A stretch of DNA of 64,000 bases from Pseudomonas orientalis. Its GTDB lineage: Bacteria > Pseudomonadota > Gammaproteobacteria > Pseudomonadales > Pseudomonadaceae. The notes beneath the pieces were generated by a model, which saw nothing but the letters and a program-made list of their open reading frames with translations, had not been told where the DNA came from and made no database searches. A program made the position numbers and the translations under genes. The stretch is taken from NCBI RefSeq assembly GCF_002934065.1, contig NZ_CP018049.1, positions 5,082,501 to 5,146,500 on the forward strand, given 5' to 3'. Shown here one piece after another: positions 10,101-19,824 of this stretch (positions within the stretch are counted from its first letter, which is position 1; each line of letters opens with the position of its first letter).

Positions 10101-10385
10101 TGCGGTCTGGCCGCCCATGGTTGGCAACAGCGCGTCCGGACGCTCTTTCTCGATGATCTTGGCAACGGTCTGCCATTTGATCGGTTCGATGTAGGTGGCA
10201 TCGGCCATGGCCGGGTCGGTCATGATGGTGGCCGGGTTGGAGTTCACCAGGATGACGCGGTAACCCTCCTCGCGCAGGGCTTTACAGGCCTGGGCGCCGG
10301 AGTAGTCGAATTCGCAGGCCTGGCCGATCACGATCGGGCCAGCGCCGAGAATCAGGATGCTTTTTATGTCTGTACGTTTTGGCAT
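7164..10385 (-). CDS. carB: Carbamoyl-phosphate synthase large subunit
   Basis: Makes carbamoyl phosphate from bicarbonate, ATP and CarA-derived ammonia, for arginine and pyrimidine synthesis. From the ATG at 10385 it has 1073 residues, the usual length. Two homologous ATP-grasp halves are visible: GAGPIVIGQACEFDYSG near residue 15 and GGGPNRIGQGIEFDYC near 560. The oligomerisation region lies between, and the C-terminal MGS-like allosteric domain covers about 935-1073. An in-frame TTG five codons upstream is possible but unlikely. It overlaps greA by four bases and lies about 105 bases after carA. Confidence 0.97.
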   Translation of the reverse strand: MPKRTDIKSILILGAGPIVIGQACEFDYSGAQACKALREEGYRVILVNSNPATIMTDPAMADATYIEPIKWQTVAKIIEKERPDALLPTMGGQTALNCALDLEREGVLEKFGVEMIGANADTIDKAEDRSRFDKAMKSIGLDCPRSGIAHSMEEANAVLEKLGFPCIIRPSFTMGGTGGGIAYNREEFEEICARGLDLSPTKELLIDESLIGWKEYEMEVVRDKKDNCIIVCSIENFDPMGVHTGDSITVAPAQTLTDKEYQIMRNASLAVLREIGVETGGSNVQFGICPDTGRMVVIEMNPRVSRSSALASKATGFPIARIAAKLAIGYTLDELQNEITGGAMPASFEPSIDYVVTKLPRFAFEKFAKADARLTTQMKSVGEVMAIGRTFQESLQKALRGLEVGVCGLDEKLDLSNPESMSILKRELTVPGAERIWYVADAFRAGLSVEDIFGMNMIDPWFLVQIEDLIKEEEKVKTLGLSSIDRDLMFRLKRKGFSDQRLAKLLGVTEKNLRTHRHKLDIFPVYKRVDTCAAEFATDTAYMYSTYEEECEAAPSDRDKIIILGGGPNRIGQGIEFDYCCVHAALALREDGYETIMVNCNPETVSTDYDTSDRLYFEPVTLEDVLEICRVEKPKGVIVQYGGQTPLKLARALEAAGVPIIGTSPDAIDRAEDRERFQQMVERLNLRQPPNATVRSEDEAIRAASKIGYPLVVRPSYVLGGRAMEIVYEEEELKRYLRDAVKVSNDSPVLLDHFLNCAIEMDVDAVCDGTDVVIGAIMQHIEQAGVHSGDSACSLPPYSLPAHIQDEMREQVKKMALELGVVGLMNVQLALQGEDIYVIEVNPRASRTVPFVSKCIGVSLAMIAARVMAGKTLKEIGFTKEIIPNFYSVKEAVFPFAKFPGVDPILGPEMKSTGEVMGVGDTFGEAFAKAQMGASEVLPTGGTAFISVRDDDKPLVAGVARDLINLGFEVVATAGTAKLIEAAGLKVRRVNKVTEGRPHVVDMIKNDEVTLIINTTEGRQSIADSYSIRRNALQHKIYCTTTIAAGEAICEALKFGPEKTVRRLQDLHAGLKA

Positions 10386-10446
10386 GGGTTTGTCACTCAA
10401 ATCCGCAGGTCAGTCGGCAAGCCGTCTTGAACATTCTTTGAAGAAC

Positions 10447-10483
10447 CTGCGGGGGCCACCGAAGTTCGGGGCCACCCGCAGGC
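10447..10483 (-). repeat. Imperfect palindrome between carA and carB
   Basis: CCTGCGGG at one end and CCCGCAGG at the other flank a partly complementary interior, giving a 37-base imperfect hairpin in the carA-carB gap. It could be a processing or stability element or a REP-like remnant. No T-run follows it on the minus strand. Confidence 0.45.
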
Positions 10484-10490
10484 CGCTCAG

Positions 10491-11627
10491 TCAGCGTCGC
10501 TTGGCCATCTCATTGATGAAACGGTCGAACAGCGGCGCTACGTCGTTCGGGCCCGGGCTGGCTTCAGGGTGCCCCTGGAAGCTGAACGCGCTCTTGTCGG
10601 TGCGCTCGATGCCTTGCAGGGAACCGTCGAACAGCGACTTGTGAATGGCGCGCACGTTCGAAGGCAGGCTCGCTTCATCCACCGCAAAACCGTGGTTCTG
10701 GCTGGTGATCATGACAACGCCAGTGTCCAGGTCCTGCACGGGGTGGTTGGCACCGTGGTGACCGTGGCCCATTTTCAGGGTCTTGGCGCCCGAGGCCAGG
10801 GCCAGCAACTGGTGGCCCAGGCAGATACCGAATACCGGGATCTCGGTTTCCAGCACGTCCTTGATCGCCTGGATCGCGTAGTCGCATGGCTCCGGGTCAC
10901 CAGGGCCGTTGGACAGGAACACGCCGTCCGGTTGCAGGGCGAGTACATCGCTGGCCGGGGTTTGCGCCGGCACCACGGTCACGCGGCAGCCACGCTCAAC
11001 CAGCATGCGCAGGATGTTGTACTTCACGCCGTAGTCGTAGGCCACAACGTGATAAGGCAAGTCGGCGGCCTCGATAGTCGCGTGGCTGTCGGTCTTCAGG
11101 TCCCAGACAGTGGAGCGCCATTCGTACTTCTCTTTGACGCTGACGACTTTCGCCAGGTCCATGCCCTTCAGGCCAGGGAACCCTTGCGCTGCGGCAATCG
11201 CGGCCTCTTCGGAGATATTCTCACCGACCATGATGCAGCCGTTCTGCGAGCCTTTTTCACGCAGGATGCGCGTGAGGCGGCGCGTATCGATACCGGCGAT
11301 CGCCACAACGTTGTTGGCTTTCAGGTAATCGGACAGCGACATTGTGTTACGCCAGTTGCTCGCAACCAGTGGCAGGTCACGAATCACCAGACCGGCCGAC
11401 CAGACACGATCAGACTCGGCGTCTTCCGGTGTAGTACCGGTGTTGCCGATGTGCGGATAGGTCAGGGTAACGATCTGTTGGGCGTAGGAAGGATCGGTAA
11501 GGATTTCCTGATAGCCGGTCATGGCGGTGTTGAACACCACCTCACCAACGGTTTGACCGTCGGCTCCAATGGCTTCGCCGCGAAAAATGCTGCCATCAGC
11601 AAGGGCGAGTATGGCTGGCTTAGTCAA
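10491..11627 (-). CDS. carA: Carbamoyl-phosphate synthase small (glutaminase) subunit
   Basis: Hydrolyses glutamine and channels ammonia to CarB. The protein has 378 residues. The N-terminal CarA domain holds FNTAMTGYQEILTDPSY (about 32-48). The C-terminal class I glutaminase has the nucleophile in VFGICLGHQLLAL, and the catalytic His/Glu in FQGHPEASPGP. The start is a TTG, chosen because a very strong GGGAGGT lies five bases upstream and no ATG fits. I recall that P. aeruginosa carA also starts with UUG. A transcription attenuator lies in its leader. Confidence 0.97.
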   Translation of the reverse strand: MTKPAILALADGSIFRGEAIGADGQTVGEVVFNTAMTGYQEILTDPSYAQQIVTLTYPHIGNTGTTPEDAESDRVWSAGLVIRDLPLVASNWRNTMSLSDYLKANNVVAIAGIDTRRLTRILREKGSQNGCIMVGENISEEAAIAAAQGFPGLKGMDLAKVVSVKEKYEWRSTVWDLKTDSHATIEAADLPYHVVAYDYGVKYNILRMLVERGCRVTVVPAQTPASDVLALQPDGVFLSNGPGDPEPCDYAIQAIKDVLETEIPVFGICLGHQLLALASGAKTLKMGHGHHGANHPVQDLDTGVVMITSQNHGFAVDEASLPSNVRAIHKSLFDGSLQGIERTDKSAFSFQGHPEASPGPNDVAPLFDRFINEMAKRR

Positions 11628-11672
11628 GAAGACCTCCCGTAAATAAAGCCTGAAAGGGCGATCGCAGGTTGC

Positions 11673-11709
11673 AAAAAAGCGGAGTGACGTATGGACACGT
11701 CACCCCGCT
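11673..11709 (-). terminator. Rho-independent attenuator in the carA leader
   Basis: On the minus strand, AGCGGGGTGACGT pairs almost perfectly with ACGTCACTCCGCT across a 6-base loop, and a T-run follows immediately. It ends about 45 bases before the carA TTG, inside the leader, so it would stop transcription before carA unless prevented. carAB of P. aeruginosa is known to be controlled by arginine and pyrimidines, partly by attenuation. The hairpin is seen; the control is inferred. Confidence 0.75.
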
Positions 11710-11840
11710 TCTTCACTGAATTATTCTGCGCGCTTTTAGTGGACACACTAAAGCTGTAGCTTACAGAAAAAGGCTTTTTTGGTCCACCGCTAATGAGCCT
11801 GAAAGGCAGGGGAATGCGACAGGGCGTCGCTTAGCGGGTA

Positions 11841-11873
11841 AAACGGGGCCCAAGCATAAGCTTGAGGCCCTGT
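11841..11873 (-). terminator. Terminator after dapB
   Basis: On the minus strand a GC-rich stem (GGGCC..CAAGC pairing with GCTTG..GGCCC, loop TTAT) is followed by CGTTTT, just after the dapB stop. It would separate dapB transcription from carA downstream. Confidence 0.65.
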
Positions 11874-11885
11874 TTAAGCTACCGA

Positions 11886-12692
11886 TTAGTGCAAGTCGAG
11901 CACGTCACGCATGTCGTACAGGCCAGGCTCGCGCCCTTCCAGCCAGAGCGCAGCGCGCACCGCACCCTTGGCAAACGTCATGCGACTCGAGGCCTTGTGC
12001 GTGATTTCCAGGCGTTCGCCCTCAGTGGCAAACAGCACAGTGTGATCGCCGACCACATCACCACCGCGTACGGTGGCAAAACCAATGGTGTCGCGCGCAC
12101 GGGCACCGGTGTGCCCTTCACGGCCATACACCGCCACTTTGGACAGGTCACGCCCCAACGCATCGGCAATGGCCTCGCCCATCCGCAAGGCAGTCCCGGA
12201 CGGCGCATCGATCTTATGGCGATGATGGGTTTCGATAATCTCGATATCCGCCTCATCACCCAATACGCGAGCGGCCATATCCAGCAGCTTGAGGGACAGA
12301 TTCACGCCTACGCTGAAGTTCGCCGCAAAGACGATCGGGATATCCTTGCCCGCCTGAGCCAGCAACTGCTTCTGCTCAACCGTCAAACCGGTGGTACCGA
12401 TCACCATCGCCTTGCCTGCCTTGCGACAGAACGCCAGGTTTTCCAGCATCACCTCCGGCAGCGTGAAATCGATCAACACGTCGAACTCGTCGGCCACCTG
12501 CGCCAGATGACCGGACAACGAGACGCCGATACGGCCCAGTGAGGCCAACTCACCGGCATCCGCACCGATCAACGTGCTGCCCGGACGCACGATCGCCGCG
12601 GTCAGCCCGGACGCCGGCGAGCGCTGCTGCACGGCTTCGACCAGCGTCTTGCCCATGCGCCCGGCAGCGCCCATTACGGCTATACGTCGCAT
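11886..12692 (-). CDS. dapB: 4-hydroxy-tetrahydrodipicolinate reductase
   Basis: NAD(P)H-dependent step of the lysine/diaminopimelate pathway. From the ATG at 12692 it has 268 residues. The start is chosen because AAGGA lies seven bases upstream. The Rossmann motif VMGAAGRMGKTL lies near residue 6, the catalytic ETHHRHKIDAPSGTAL near 155, and the C-terminal tetramerisation domain follows. It lies 10 bases after dnaJ and probably belongs to the heat-shock transcript, an order seen in other pseudomonads, with a terminator behind it. Confidence 0.97.
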   Translation of the reverse strand: MRRIAVMGAAGRMGKTLVEAVQQRSPASGLTAAIVRPGSTLIGADAGELASLGRIGVSLSGHLAQVADEFDVLIDFTLPEVMLENLAFCRKAGKAMVIGTTGLTVEQKQLLAQAGKDIPIVFAANFSVGVNLSLKLLDMAARVLGDEADIEIIETHHRHKIDAPSGTALRMGEAIADALGRDLSKVAVYGREGHTGARARDTIGFATVRGGDVVGDHTVLFATEGERLEITHKASSRMTFAKGAVRAALWLEGREPGLYDMRDVLDLH

Positions 12693-12702
12693 ACTCAATT
12701 CC

Positions 12703-13827
12703 TTACAGGTCGCCGAAGAAGCGCTTCACACCATCGAAAAAGCCCGTGGTTTTTGGCGAGTGGGAGTCATCACCTTCCAATGAACTGCGGAACTCTTCAA
12801 GCAGCTCACGCTGACGACGATTCAGGTTGACCGGCGTTTCCACCGCCACGCGACACATCAGGTCGCCGGCCCCGCCACCGCGCACCGGCGCAACGCCTTT
12901 GCCACGGATACGGAACTGCTTGCCGGTCTGCGTACCCTCTGGAATCTTGAGCTTGACCCGACCGTCCAGCGTCGGAATTTCCAACTCACCACCCAGGGCA
13001 GCGTCGACAAAGCTGATCGGCACTTCACAGAACAGATGCTTGCCATCACGCTGGAAGATCGAGTGCTCGCGCACATTGATCACCACGTACAGGTCACCCG
13101 TAGGCCCACCCTGAGTACCAGCTTCCCCTTCACCCGACAGACGAATGCGGTCGCCGGTATCCACGCCCGCCGGCACTTTCACCGACAGCGTCTTGTACTC
13201 TTCGACGCGACCTTCGCCATGGCAGGAATCGCACGGGTCGGAAATGATCTTGCCCTGGCCATGGCAACGCGGGCAGGTTTGCTGCACCGAGAAGAAGCCC
13301 TGCTGCATGCGGACCTGGCCGATACCGCCGCAGGTCGGGCAGGTGATGGGCGAAGAGCCCTTCTTGGCACCCGAGCCATCGCACGGCTTGCAGTTGACCA
13401 GCGTCGGTACACGGATATTGACGCTGGTGCCGCGCACGGCTTCTTCCAGGTTCAGCTCCAGGGTGTAGCGCAAGTCGCTGCCACGCTGGGCCCCGCCACG
13501 CTGACCACCACGGCCGCCACCAAAGAAATCACTGAACACGTCACCGAAAATATCGGAGAAGTTCTGGCCACCAAAACCGGCACCGCCGCCGCCCATGCTC
13601 GGGTCGACGCCGGCATGCCCATACTGGTCGTAGGCTGCACGCTTGTTGGGATCAGACAGACATTCGTAGGCCTCATTGGCCTCTTTGAACATTTCTTCGG
13701 ATTCTTTGCTATCCGGATTACGGTCCGGGTGGTGCTTCATCGCCAGGCGACGGTAAGCCTTTTTCAGGTCCGCCTCGCTAGCCCCGCGCTCCACACCCAA
13801 TACTTCGTAATAGTCACGCTTTGCCAT
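12703..13827 (-). CDS. dnaJ: Chaperone DnaJ (Hsp40)
   Basis: Co-chaperone that stimulates DnaK ATPase and delivers substrates. The start ATG at 13827 (MAKRDYYEVLG) gives 374 residues. In order: a J domain with HPD in MKHHPDRNPD near 35, a Gly/Phe-rich linker (MGGGGAGFGGQNF), four CxxCxGxG zinc motifs (about 135-205), and two C-terminal substrate-binding domains. It is separated from dnaK by 317 bases containing a palindrome and a single REP, so it may also have its own promoter. Confidence 0.97.
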   Translation of the reverse strand: MAKRDYYEVLGVERGASEADLKKAYRRLAMKHHPDRNPDSKESEEMFKEANEAYECLSDPNKRAAYDQYGHAGVDPSMGGGGAGFGGQNFSDIFGDVFSDFFGGGRGGQRGGAQRGSDLRYTLELNLEEAVRGTSVNIRVPTLVNCKPCDGSGAKKGSSPITCPTCGGIGQVRMQQGFFSVQQTCPRCHGQGKIISDPCDSCHGEGRVEEYKTLSVKVPAGVDTGDRIRLSGEGEAGTQGGPTGDLYVVINVREHSIFQRDGKHLFCEVPISFVDAALGGELEIPTLDGRVKLKIPEGTQTGKQFRIRGKGVAPVRGGGAGDLMCRVAVETPVNLNRRQRELLEEFRSSLEGDDSHSPKTTGFFDGVKRFFGDL

Positions 13828-13946
13828 AAGTCTTTGCACTCTTAAGGACGTTCAGCCAGACCCTCCTGAGCCTCGCCAAACTCGTTGAGCCCCAATGCAG
13901 GCCCGGACCCAACTCACGTCAATTCAACGATCCTGGTCATTACTAC

Positions 13947-13970
13947 TTTTAGCCGGCCACCCGACTAAAA
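13947..13970. terminator. Palindrome with flanking A and T runs
   Basis: TTTTAGCCGG faces CCGACTAAAA across four bases, giving a hairpin with one mismatch and A/T tails on both sides, like a bidirectional terminator. Its place between dnaK and dnaJ suggests partial termination that lowers dnaJ relative to dnaK (inference). Confidence 0.45.
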
Positions 13971-14074
13971 ACGCGGTATTTACTGCTCGGAAAGCAGGAG
14001 CATTCCCGGCCACACCGCCAGCACCCGAACGCTGTCGCATACTGTAAAAATTCGCATACCCCAGACACGCCAAC

Positions 14075-14092
14075 GCGGGAGCAAGCTCCCGC
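14075..14092. repeat. Single REP-like palindrome
   Basis: GCGGGAGCAAGCTCCCGC is a perfect palindrome of the pseudomonad REP type, standing alone just after dnaK. Confidence 0.6.
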
Positions 14093-14144
14093 GCGGCGAC
14101 ATCCTACCAGTCACCGCTTGAAAGCGGTCAACCGGACAACCCAA

Positions 14145-16061
<1,917 letters not shown>

Positions 16062-16142
16062 GTTTGACTCTCCCGAAACTTGAATTTGGTTGCCGCAGCA
16101 GTTGTGGCTAACTGCGGTAGCACTTAATCGCTTGACTTATAA

Positions 16143-16168
16143 ATGGGGGCCTTGCGGCGGATTTCAAG
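16143..16168 (-). promoter_or_regulatory. Sigma-32 (RpoH) promoter of dnaK
   Basis: On the minus strand CTTGAA, a 14-base spacer and CCCCAT match the heat-shock consensus. The -35 element overlaps the grpE stop codon. It allows dnaK transcription independent of grpE. Confidence 0.75.
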
Positions 16169-16724
16169 CCTGCTCATCAATAGAAGGCGAAACGGGGGCG
16201 GGAGCCTTGCTCACCACCACCATTGCCGGGCGCAGCAAGCGCCCGTTGAGCAGATAGCCCTTCTGGAATACCTTCAATACGCTGTTGGGCTCCAGGTCAT
16301 GGCTCTCCTGCATCGCCATCGCCTGGTGGTGCTCTGCGTTGAACGGCTCACCGCCTTGCGGATCGATGGCTTCCAGCTGATAACGCTTCAGGGTGTCCTG
16401 GAACATTTTCAGGGTCAGTTCGATCCCCTCACGCATGGGGCGGATGTTTTCGTCATCCGGATTGGACAGTTCAAGGCCACGCTCCAGGCTATCGATAATC
16501 GGCAGCAGGTCGTTGGCGAATTTTTCCAATGCGAATTTGTGAGCTTTTTCTACGTCCTGCTCGGCACGGCGGCGGACGTTCTGCAGATCGGCGGCAACAC
16601 GCAACGACTGATCCTGCGCTGCGGCCAATTGCTCTTCGAGCACTTGCACACGAGTCCCCAGCTCATCACCGGCGGCCGAATTGGCGTCTGGCGTTTGCGT
16701 ATCCTGCGTCTGTTCGTCAGCCAT
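16164..16724 (-). CDS. grpE: Nucleotide exchange factor GrpE
   Basis: Releases ADP from DnaK. The protein has 186 residues. It has an acidic, disordered N-terminus (MADEQTQDTQTPD), a long coiled coil (about 30-90) and a C-terminal beta domain with the family pattern ALKRYQLEAIDPQGGEPFNAEHHQAM and VLKVFQKGYLLNGRLLRPAMVVVS (split here as two adjoining parts). It is the first gene of the grpE-dnaK-dnaJ group and carries a sigma-32-like promoter upstream. Confidence 0.97.
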   Translation of the reverse strand: MADEQTQDTQTPDANSAAGDELGTRVQVLEEQLAAAQDQSLRVAADLQNVRRRAEQDVEKAHKFALEKFANDLLPIIDSLERGLELSNPDDENIRPMREGIELTLKMFQDTLKRYQLEAIDPQGGEPFNAEHHQAMAMQESHDLEPNSVLKVFQKGYLLNGRLLRPAMVVVSKAPAPVSPSIDEQA

Positions 16725-16779
16725 AGATTTCTCCTTTCAAAATCATGCGCGAACTCAACTCGCGCTTCTGTTCCGGTAT

Positions 16780-16805
16780 ATGGGGCCACAATTTTCAGGT
16801 TCAAG
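16780..16805 (-). promoter_or_regulatory. Sigma-32 (RpoH) promoter of grpE
   Basis: On the minus strand CTTGAA, 14 bases, then CCCCAT followed by ATA, about 55 bases before the grpE ATG. It is the same arrangement as the dnaK promoter, so both are likely heat-shock controlled. Confidence 0.8.
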
Positions 16806-16917
16806 GGTGCAGGGGTTACCAAAAGTCTTTCGTATGTCTCGGATTATTTCCCGCCTCTACATTCCTTATTGAGCTAAAAAAAACGAGCGATCAAGCAAAT
16901 CGAGCTAAGCGTCAGGA

Positions 16918-16954
16918 TTGTCAGCTCAGAACAAAACACTGTATAAATAACCAG
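16918..16954 (+). promoter_or_regulatory. recN promoter with LexA box
   Basis: TTGTCA (16918-16923), an 18-base spacer and TATAAA (16942-16947) form a good sigma-70 promoter. CTGTATAAATAACCAG (16939-16954) fits the CTG-N10-CAG LexA consensus and covers the -10 element, which predicts SOS repression of recN. Confidence 0.75.
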
Positions 16955-16978
16955 ACCTAAAGCCTGGGAGCGGCCGTC

Positions 16979-18652
16979 ATGCTCGTGCACCTGTCCGTAC
17001 ATAACTACGCCATCGTTGAACATCTGGATCTCGAACTGGATCGCGGCATGAGCGTAATCACAGGCGAGACCGGCGCCGGCAAGTCGATCATGCTCGACGC
17101 CCTGGGCCTGACGCTCGGGGACCGCGCCGACAGTGGCGTGGTGCGCCCCGGCGCCGACAAGGCCGACATCCTGGCCACATTCGATCTGGCGGATATTCCC
17201 GAGGCCGAGGCCTGGCTGGCCGAGCGCGACCTCAATAACGAAGGCCCGTGCATCCTGCGCCGAGTGATCACCGCCGAAGGACGCTCACGTGGCTATATCA
17301 ACGGCACGCCCTGCCCCCTTGGCGATTTGAAAGCCCTGGGTGAACTGTTGATTGATATCCACAGCCAGCATGAGCACCAGTCCCTGCTGAAAACCGATAC
17401 CCATCGCCGCCTGCTGGATGAGTACGCCGGTGCCACCGAACTTGCCCGCCAGGTTCACCTGGCCGCCCAACGCTGGCGCCAGACGCGCCAGGAACTGGAA
17501 CGCCTTTCCAATTCCGGCGACGAGCAACGCGCTCGCCACCAATTGCTCAGCTATCAACTCGAAGAGCTTGAAAGCCTGGGCCTGGGCGAGACCGAACTGG
17601 AACAGCTTGAACAGGAACACAAGAACCTGACCAACGCCGAGACACTGCTGGGCATCTGTCGCCAGGTGATCGAGCAATGCAGCGAAAGTGATTCCGGCAA
17701 TGTGCTTAACGCACTGACCGCCAGCCTCAATCGCCTGTCCAGCGTGACTAACGCCTCCGGCTCACTGAGTGAAGCCACTACCCTGCTGACCAGCGCGCAG
17801 ATCCAGGTGGAGGAAGCGGTCGGCGAGCTGAACCGCTTCCTCGATCATTTCGATGCCGACCCGGCGCGCCTGCAGGTAATAGAAGAGCGCCTGGACACCA
17901 TCTACACCCTGGCGCGCAAACATCGAATCCAGCCAACCGAAGTGGCGGCAATGCAACAAAAGCTGCTGGATGAAATCGAGACCCTGAACGCGAACGACGA
18001 GTCGATCGAGCGCCTCGGCGAAGAACTCGCCTCCTTCGCCCGCCATTATCAGGAAAAGGCTCGTGAGCTGAGCGACCTTCGCCAACAGGCCGCTACCCGT
18101 CTGGCCGGTGCCGTGGAACAGGAAATCCAGCGCCTGGGCATGCCCGGTGGCCGCTTCACCATCCAGCTGCACGCCAATACCAGCCATGAACTGCAACCCC
18201 ACGGACTGGAACAGGTAGAACTGCTGGTCAGCGCCAACCCGGGGCAACCGCTCAAAGCCTTGGCCAAAGTCGCCTCCGGCGGCGAGCTGTCACGGATCAG
18301 CCTGGCGATCCAGGTCATCACGGCGCAAACCTCGCGCGTACCGACTCTGGTATTCGATGAAGTGGACGTGGGCATTGGCGGGCCGACTGCCGAGATTGTT
18401 GGCCAGTTGTTGCGCCGCCTGGGCGATCGTGGCCAGGTGCTGACGGTGACCCACTTACCGCAAGTGGCGGCCCAGGGGCATCAGCATTTGTTCGTGCACA
18501 AAGTGCGGGGCAGCGATGCGACGCGCACGGCCGTGTCCAAGCTGAACAAGTCGGAGCGCGTGGAAGAAGTGGCGCGGATGCTCGGCGGTATTGATTTGAC
18601 CAAGGAGTCCCTGGCGCACGCGAAGAAGATGGTCGTAGCAGCGAAGGCCTGA
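16979..18652 (+). CDS. recN: DNA repair protein RecN
   Basis: SMC-like ATPase in recombinational repair of double-strand breaks. The 557 residues match the family. Walker A GETGAGKS lies near residue 30. A long coiled-coil middle (about 150-370) is followed by the signature VASGGELSRISLAIQV near 430 and Walker B TLVFDEVDVGIGG near 458. GGGAG lies eight bases before the ATG. A LexA-like box sits in its promoter, in line with recN being a strongly SOS-induced gene in E. coli. Confidence 0.97.
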   Translation: MLVHLSVHNYAIVEHLDLELDRGMSVITGETGAGKSIMLDALGLTLGDRADSGVVRPGADKADILATFDLADIPEAEAWLAERDLNNEGPCILRRVITAEGRSRGYINGTPCPLGDLKALGELLIDIHSQHEHQSLLKTDTHRRLLDEYAGATELARQVHLAAQRWRQTRQELERLSNSGDEQRARHQLLSYQLEELESLGLGETELEQLEQEHKNLTNAETLLGICRQVIEQCSESDSGNVLNALTASLNRLSSVTNASGSLSEATTLLTSAQIQVEEAVGELNRFLDHFDADPARLQVIEERLDTIYTLARKHRIQPTEVAAMQQKLLDEIETLNANDESIERLGEELASFARHYQEKARELSDLRQQAATRLAGAVEQEIQRLGMPGGRFTIQLHANTSHELQPHGLEQVELLVSANPGQPLKALAKVASGGELSRISLAIQVITAQTSRVPTLVFDEVDVGIGGPTAEIVGQLLRRLGDRGQVLTVTHLPQVAAQGHQHLFVHKVRGSDATRTAVSKLNKSERVEEVARMLGGIDLTKESLAHAKKMVVAAKA

Positions 18653-18680
18653 GCGAGCATTTTCCCTCTTATATAAAGCA

Positions 18681-18706
18681 CGAAGGCGACCCTAGGGTCG
18701 CCTTCG
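18681..18706. terminator. Palindrome between recN and fur
   Basis: CGAAGGCGACCC is followed at once by its near-perfect complement through a TA centre, between the convergent recN and fur genes. The T-run is missing, so it is a hairpin or weak bidirectional terminator. Confidence 0.5.
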
Positions 18707-18737
18707 ATCGTTGCGCAGAGCAAATCTGCGTCGTTTT

Positions 18738-19142
18738 TTACTTTTTCTTACGGATGTACAGCACCAGATTATGGTCGACCAAATCGAAGCCATGCTCCTC
18801 AGCGATCTTATGCTGCAGCGCTTCGATCTCAGGGCTGGTGAACTCGATAACCTCATTGGTATCCAGGTCAACCATGTGGTCGTGATGCCCGCCGTCGGCC
18901 AATTCAAACACTGCATGACCGCCGTCGAAATTATGACGAACCACCAGCCCTGCGGCTTCAAACTGGGTCAGGACACGGTAAACCGTGGCCAGGCCGACGT
19001 CCTCATTAGACTCCATCAGCGCCTTGTAAACGTCCTCGGCACTCATGTGGCGTTGCTCAGCAGAATCGAGCATTTGTAGAATCTTGACTCGGGGCAGAGT
19101 CACTTTGAGACCGGCTTTGCGTAGTTCGCTATTTTCAACCAT
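18738..19142 (-). CDS. fur: Ferric uptake regulator Fur
   Basis: Fe(II)-dependent repressor of iron acquisition genes. The ATG at 19142 (MVENSELRKAG) gives 134 residues, the Pseudomonas length. A winged-helix DNA-binding half (LGLATVYRVL-like helix, here DVGLATVYRVLTQF, about 48-61) is followed by the metal-binding DGGHHDHMVDLDTNEVIEF (about 84-102). The protein contains no cysteine at all, so the structural-zinc CxxC of E. coli Fur is absent, as I recall for other Pseudomonas Fur proteins. It is divergent from bamE with 98 bases between. Confidence 0.97.
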   Translation of the reverse strand: MVENSELRKAGLKVTLPRVKILQMLDSAEQRHMSAEDVYKALMESNEDVGLATVYRVLTQFEAAGLVVRHNFDGGHAVFELADGGHHDHMVDLDTNEVIEFTSPEIEALQHKIAEEHGFDLVDHNLVLYIRKKK

Positions 19143-19240
19143 GGTTAGCTTTCTCGCGGATGCTGCTTCGCAGCTTCTCTTAATACGGGTATGATCGGCG
19201 TTTACGTTGTCCCAGCCAAGATAGTGGAAGTCGCCCACCG

Positions 19241-19768
19241 ATGCAAAACACCAAGCTCTTGCTAACCAGTTTCACCTTTGTGGGACTGCTCGCACTCGCC
19301 GGTTGTTCATTCCCCGGGGTTTACAAAATCGACATCCAGCAGGGCAATGTCGTCACGCAGGACATGATAGACCAGTTACGTCCGGGAATGACCCGACGGC
19401 AAGTAAGGTTTATCATGGGCAATCCCCTGCTGACCGACACTTTCCATGCCGATCGCTGGGATTATCTCTACAGCCTCCAGCCTGGCGGCGGTGAGCGCCA
19501 GCAGGAGCGCGTCAGTGTCATTTTCAATGGCAATGACCAGCTTGTCAGCCTGTCCGGCGACTTCATGCCTGGCGTAAGCCGCGATGAAGCGCTGTTGGGC
19601 AAGGACAGCGGCACCAGCGTGACCGCCCCTGCGCAGGAAGCCGAGAAGCCGAAATCCGAGGTGCCGGCCAAGCCAGGCTCCTTGCTGGACCAGATCCAGA
19701 AAGACGTCGATGGCGTGGAAACCGTGCCTGTCCCGACGCCACAGCCTCTGGACACCAGCCCGCAGTAA
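19241..19768 (+). CDS. bamE: Outer-membrane assembly lipoprotein BamE (OmlA/SmpA)
   Basis: Small lipoprotein of the BAM complex. The protein has 175 residues. The signal peptide ends in the lipobox LALAGC with Ser at +2, which favours the outer membrane. The BamE domain follows with the conserved YKIDIQQGN and LRPGMTRRQVRFIMGNPLL (about 28-66). The C-terminal third (EEAEKPKSE-like, Pro/Lys-rich) is an extension beyond E. coli BamE. omlA divergent from fur is known in Pseudomonas. A strong terminator follows. Confidence 0.95.
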   Translation: MQNTKLLLTSFTFVGLLALAGCSFPGVYKIDIQQGNVVTQDMIDQLRPGMTRRQVRFIMGNPLLTDTFHADRWDYLYSLQPGGGERQQERVSVIFNGNDQLVSLSGDFMPGVSRDEALLGKDSGTSVTAPAQEAEKPKSEVPAKPGSLLDQIQKDVDGVETVPVPTPQPLDTSPQ

Positions 19769-19784
19769 CAAAGCAACACTCAAC

Positions 19785-19810
19785 AAAAAGCCCGGCATGC
19801 CGGGCTTTTT
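19785..19810. terminator. Bidirectional terminator between bamE and rnfH
   Basis: AAAAAGCCCGGCATGCCGGG followed by CTTTTT is a perfect palindrome with A and T tails, placed between two convergent genes. It should end both transcripts. Confidence 0.9.
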
Positions 19811-19824
19811 GTTGTCTGAAGGAT

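Larger units (their letters stand above)
13828..14144. other. dnaK-dnaJ intergenic region, no gene seen
   Basis: This 317-base gap holds the palindrome at 13947-13970 and the REP-like hairpin at 14075-14092. I see no convincing coding sequence and no clear sigma-32 promoter for dnaJ in it. Confidence 0.6.

Noticed and set aside
11800..11830. ArgR half-site (TGTCGC on the minus strand) upstream of carA
   Set aside because: The second half of the Pseudomonas ArgR consensus (AA at the right distance) is missing.
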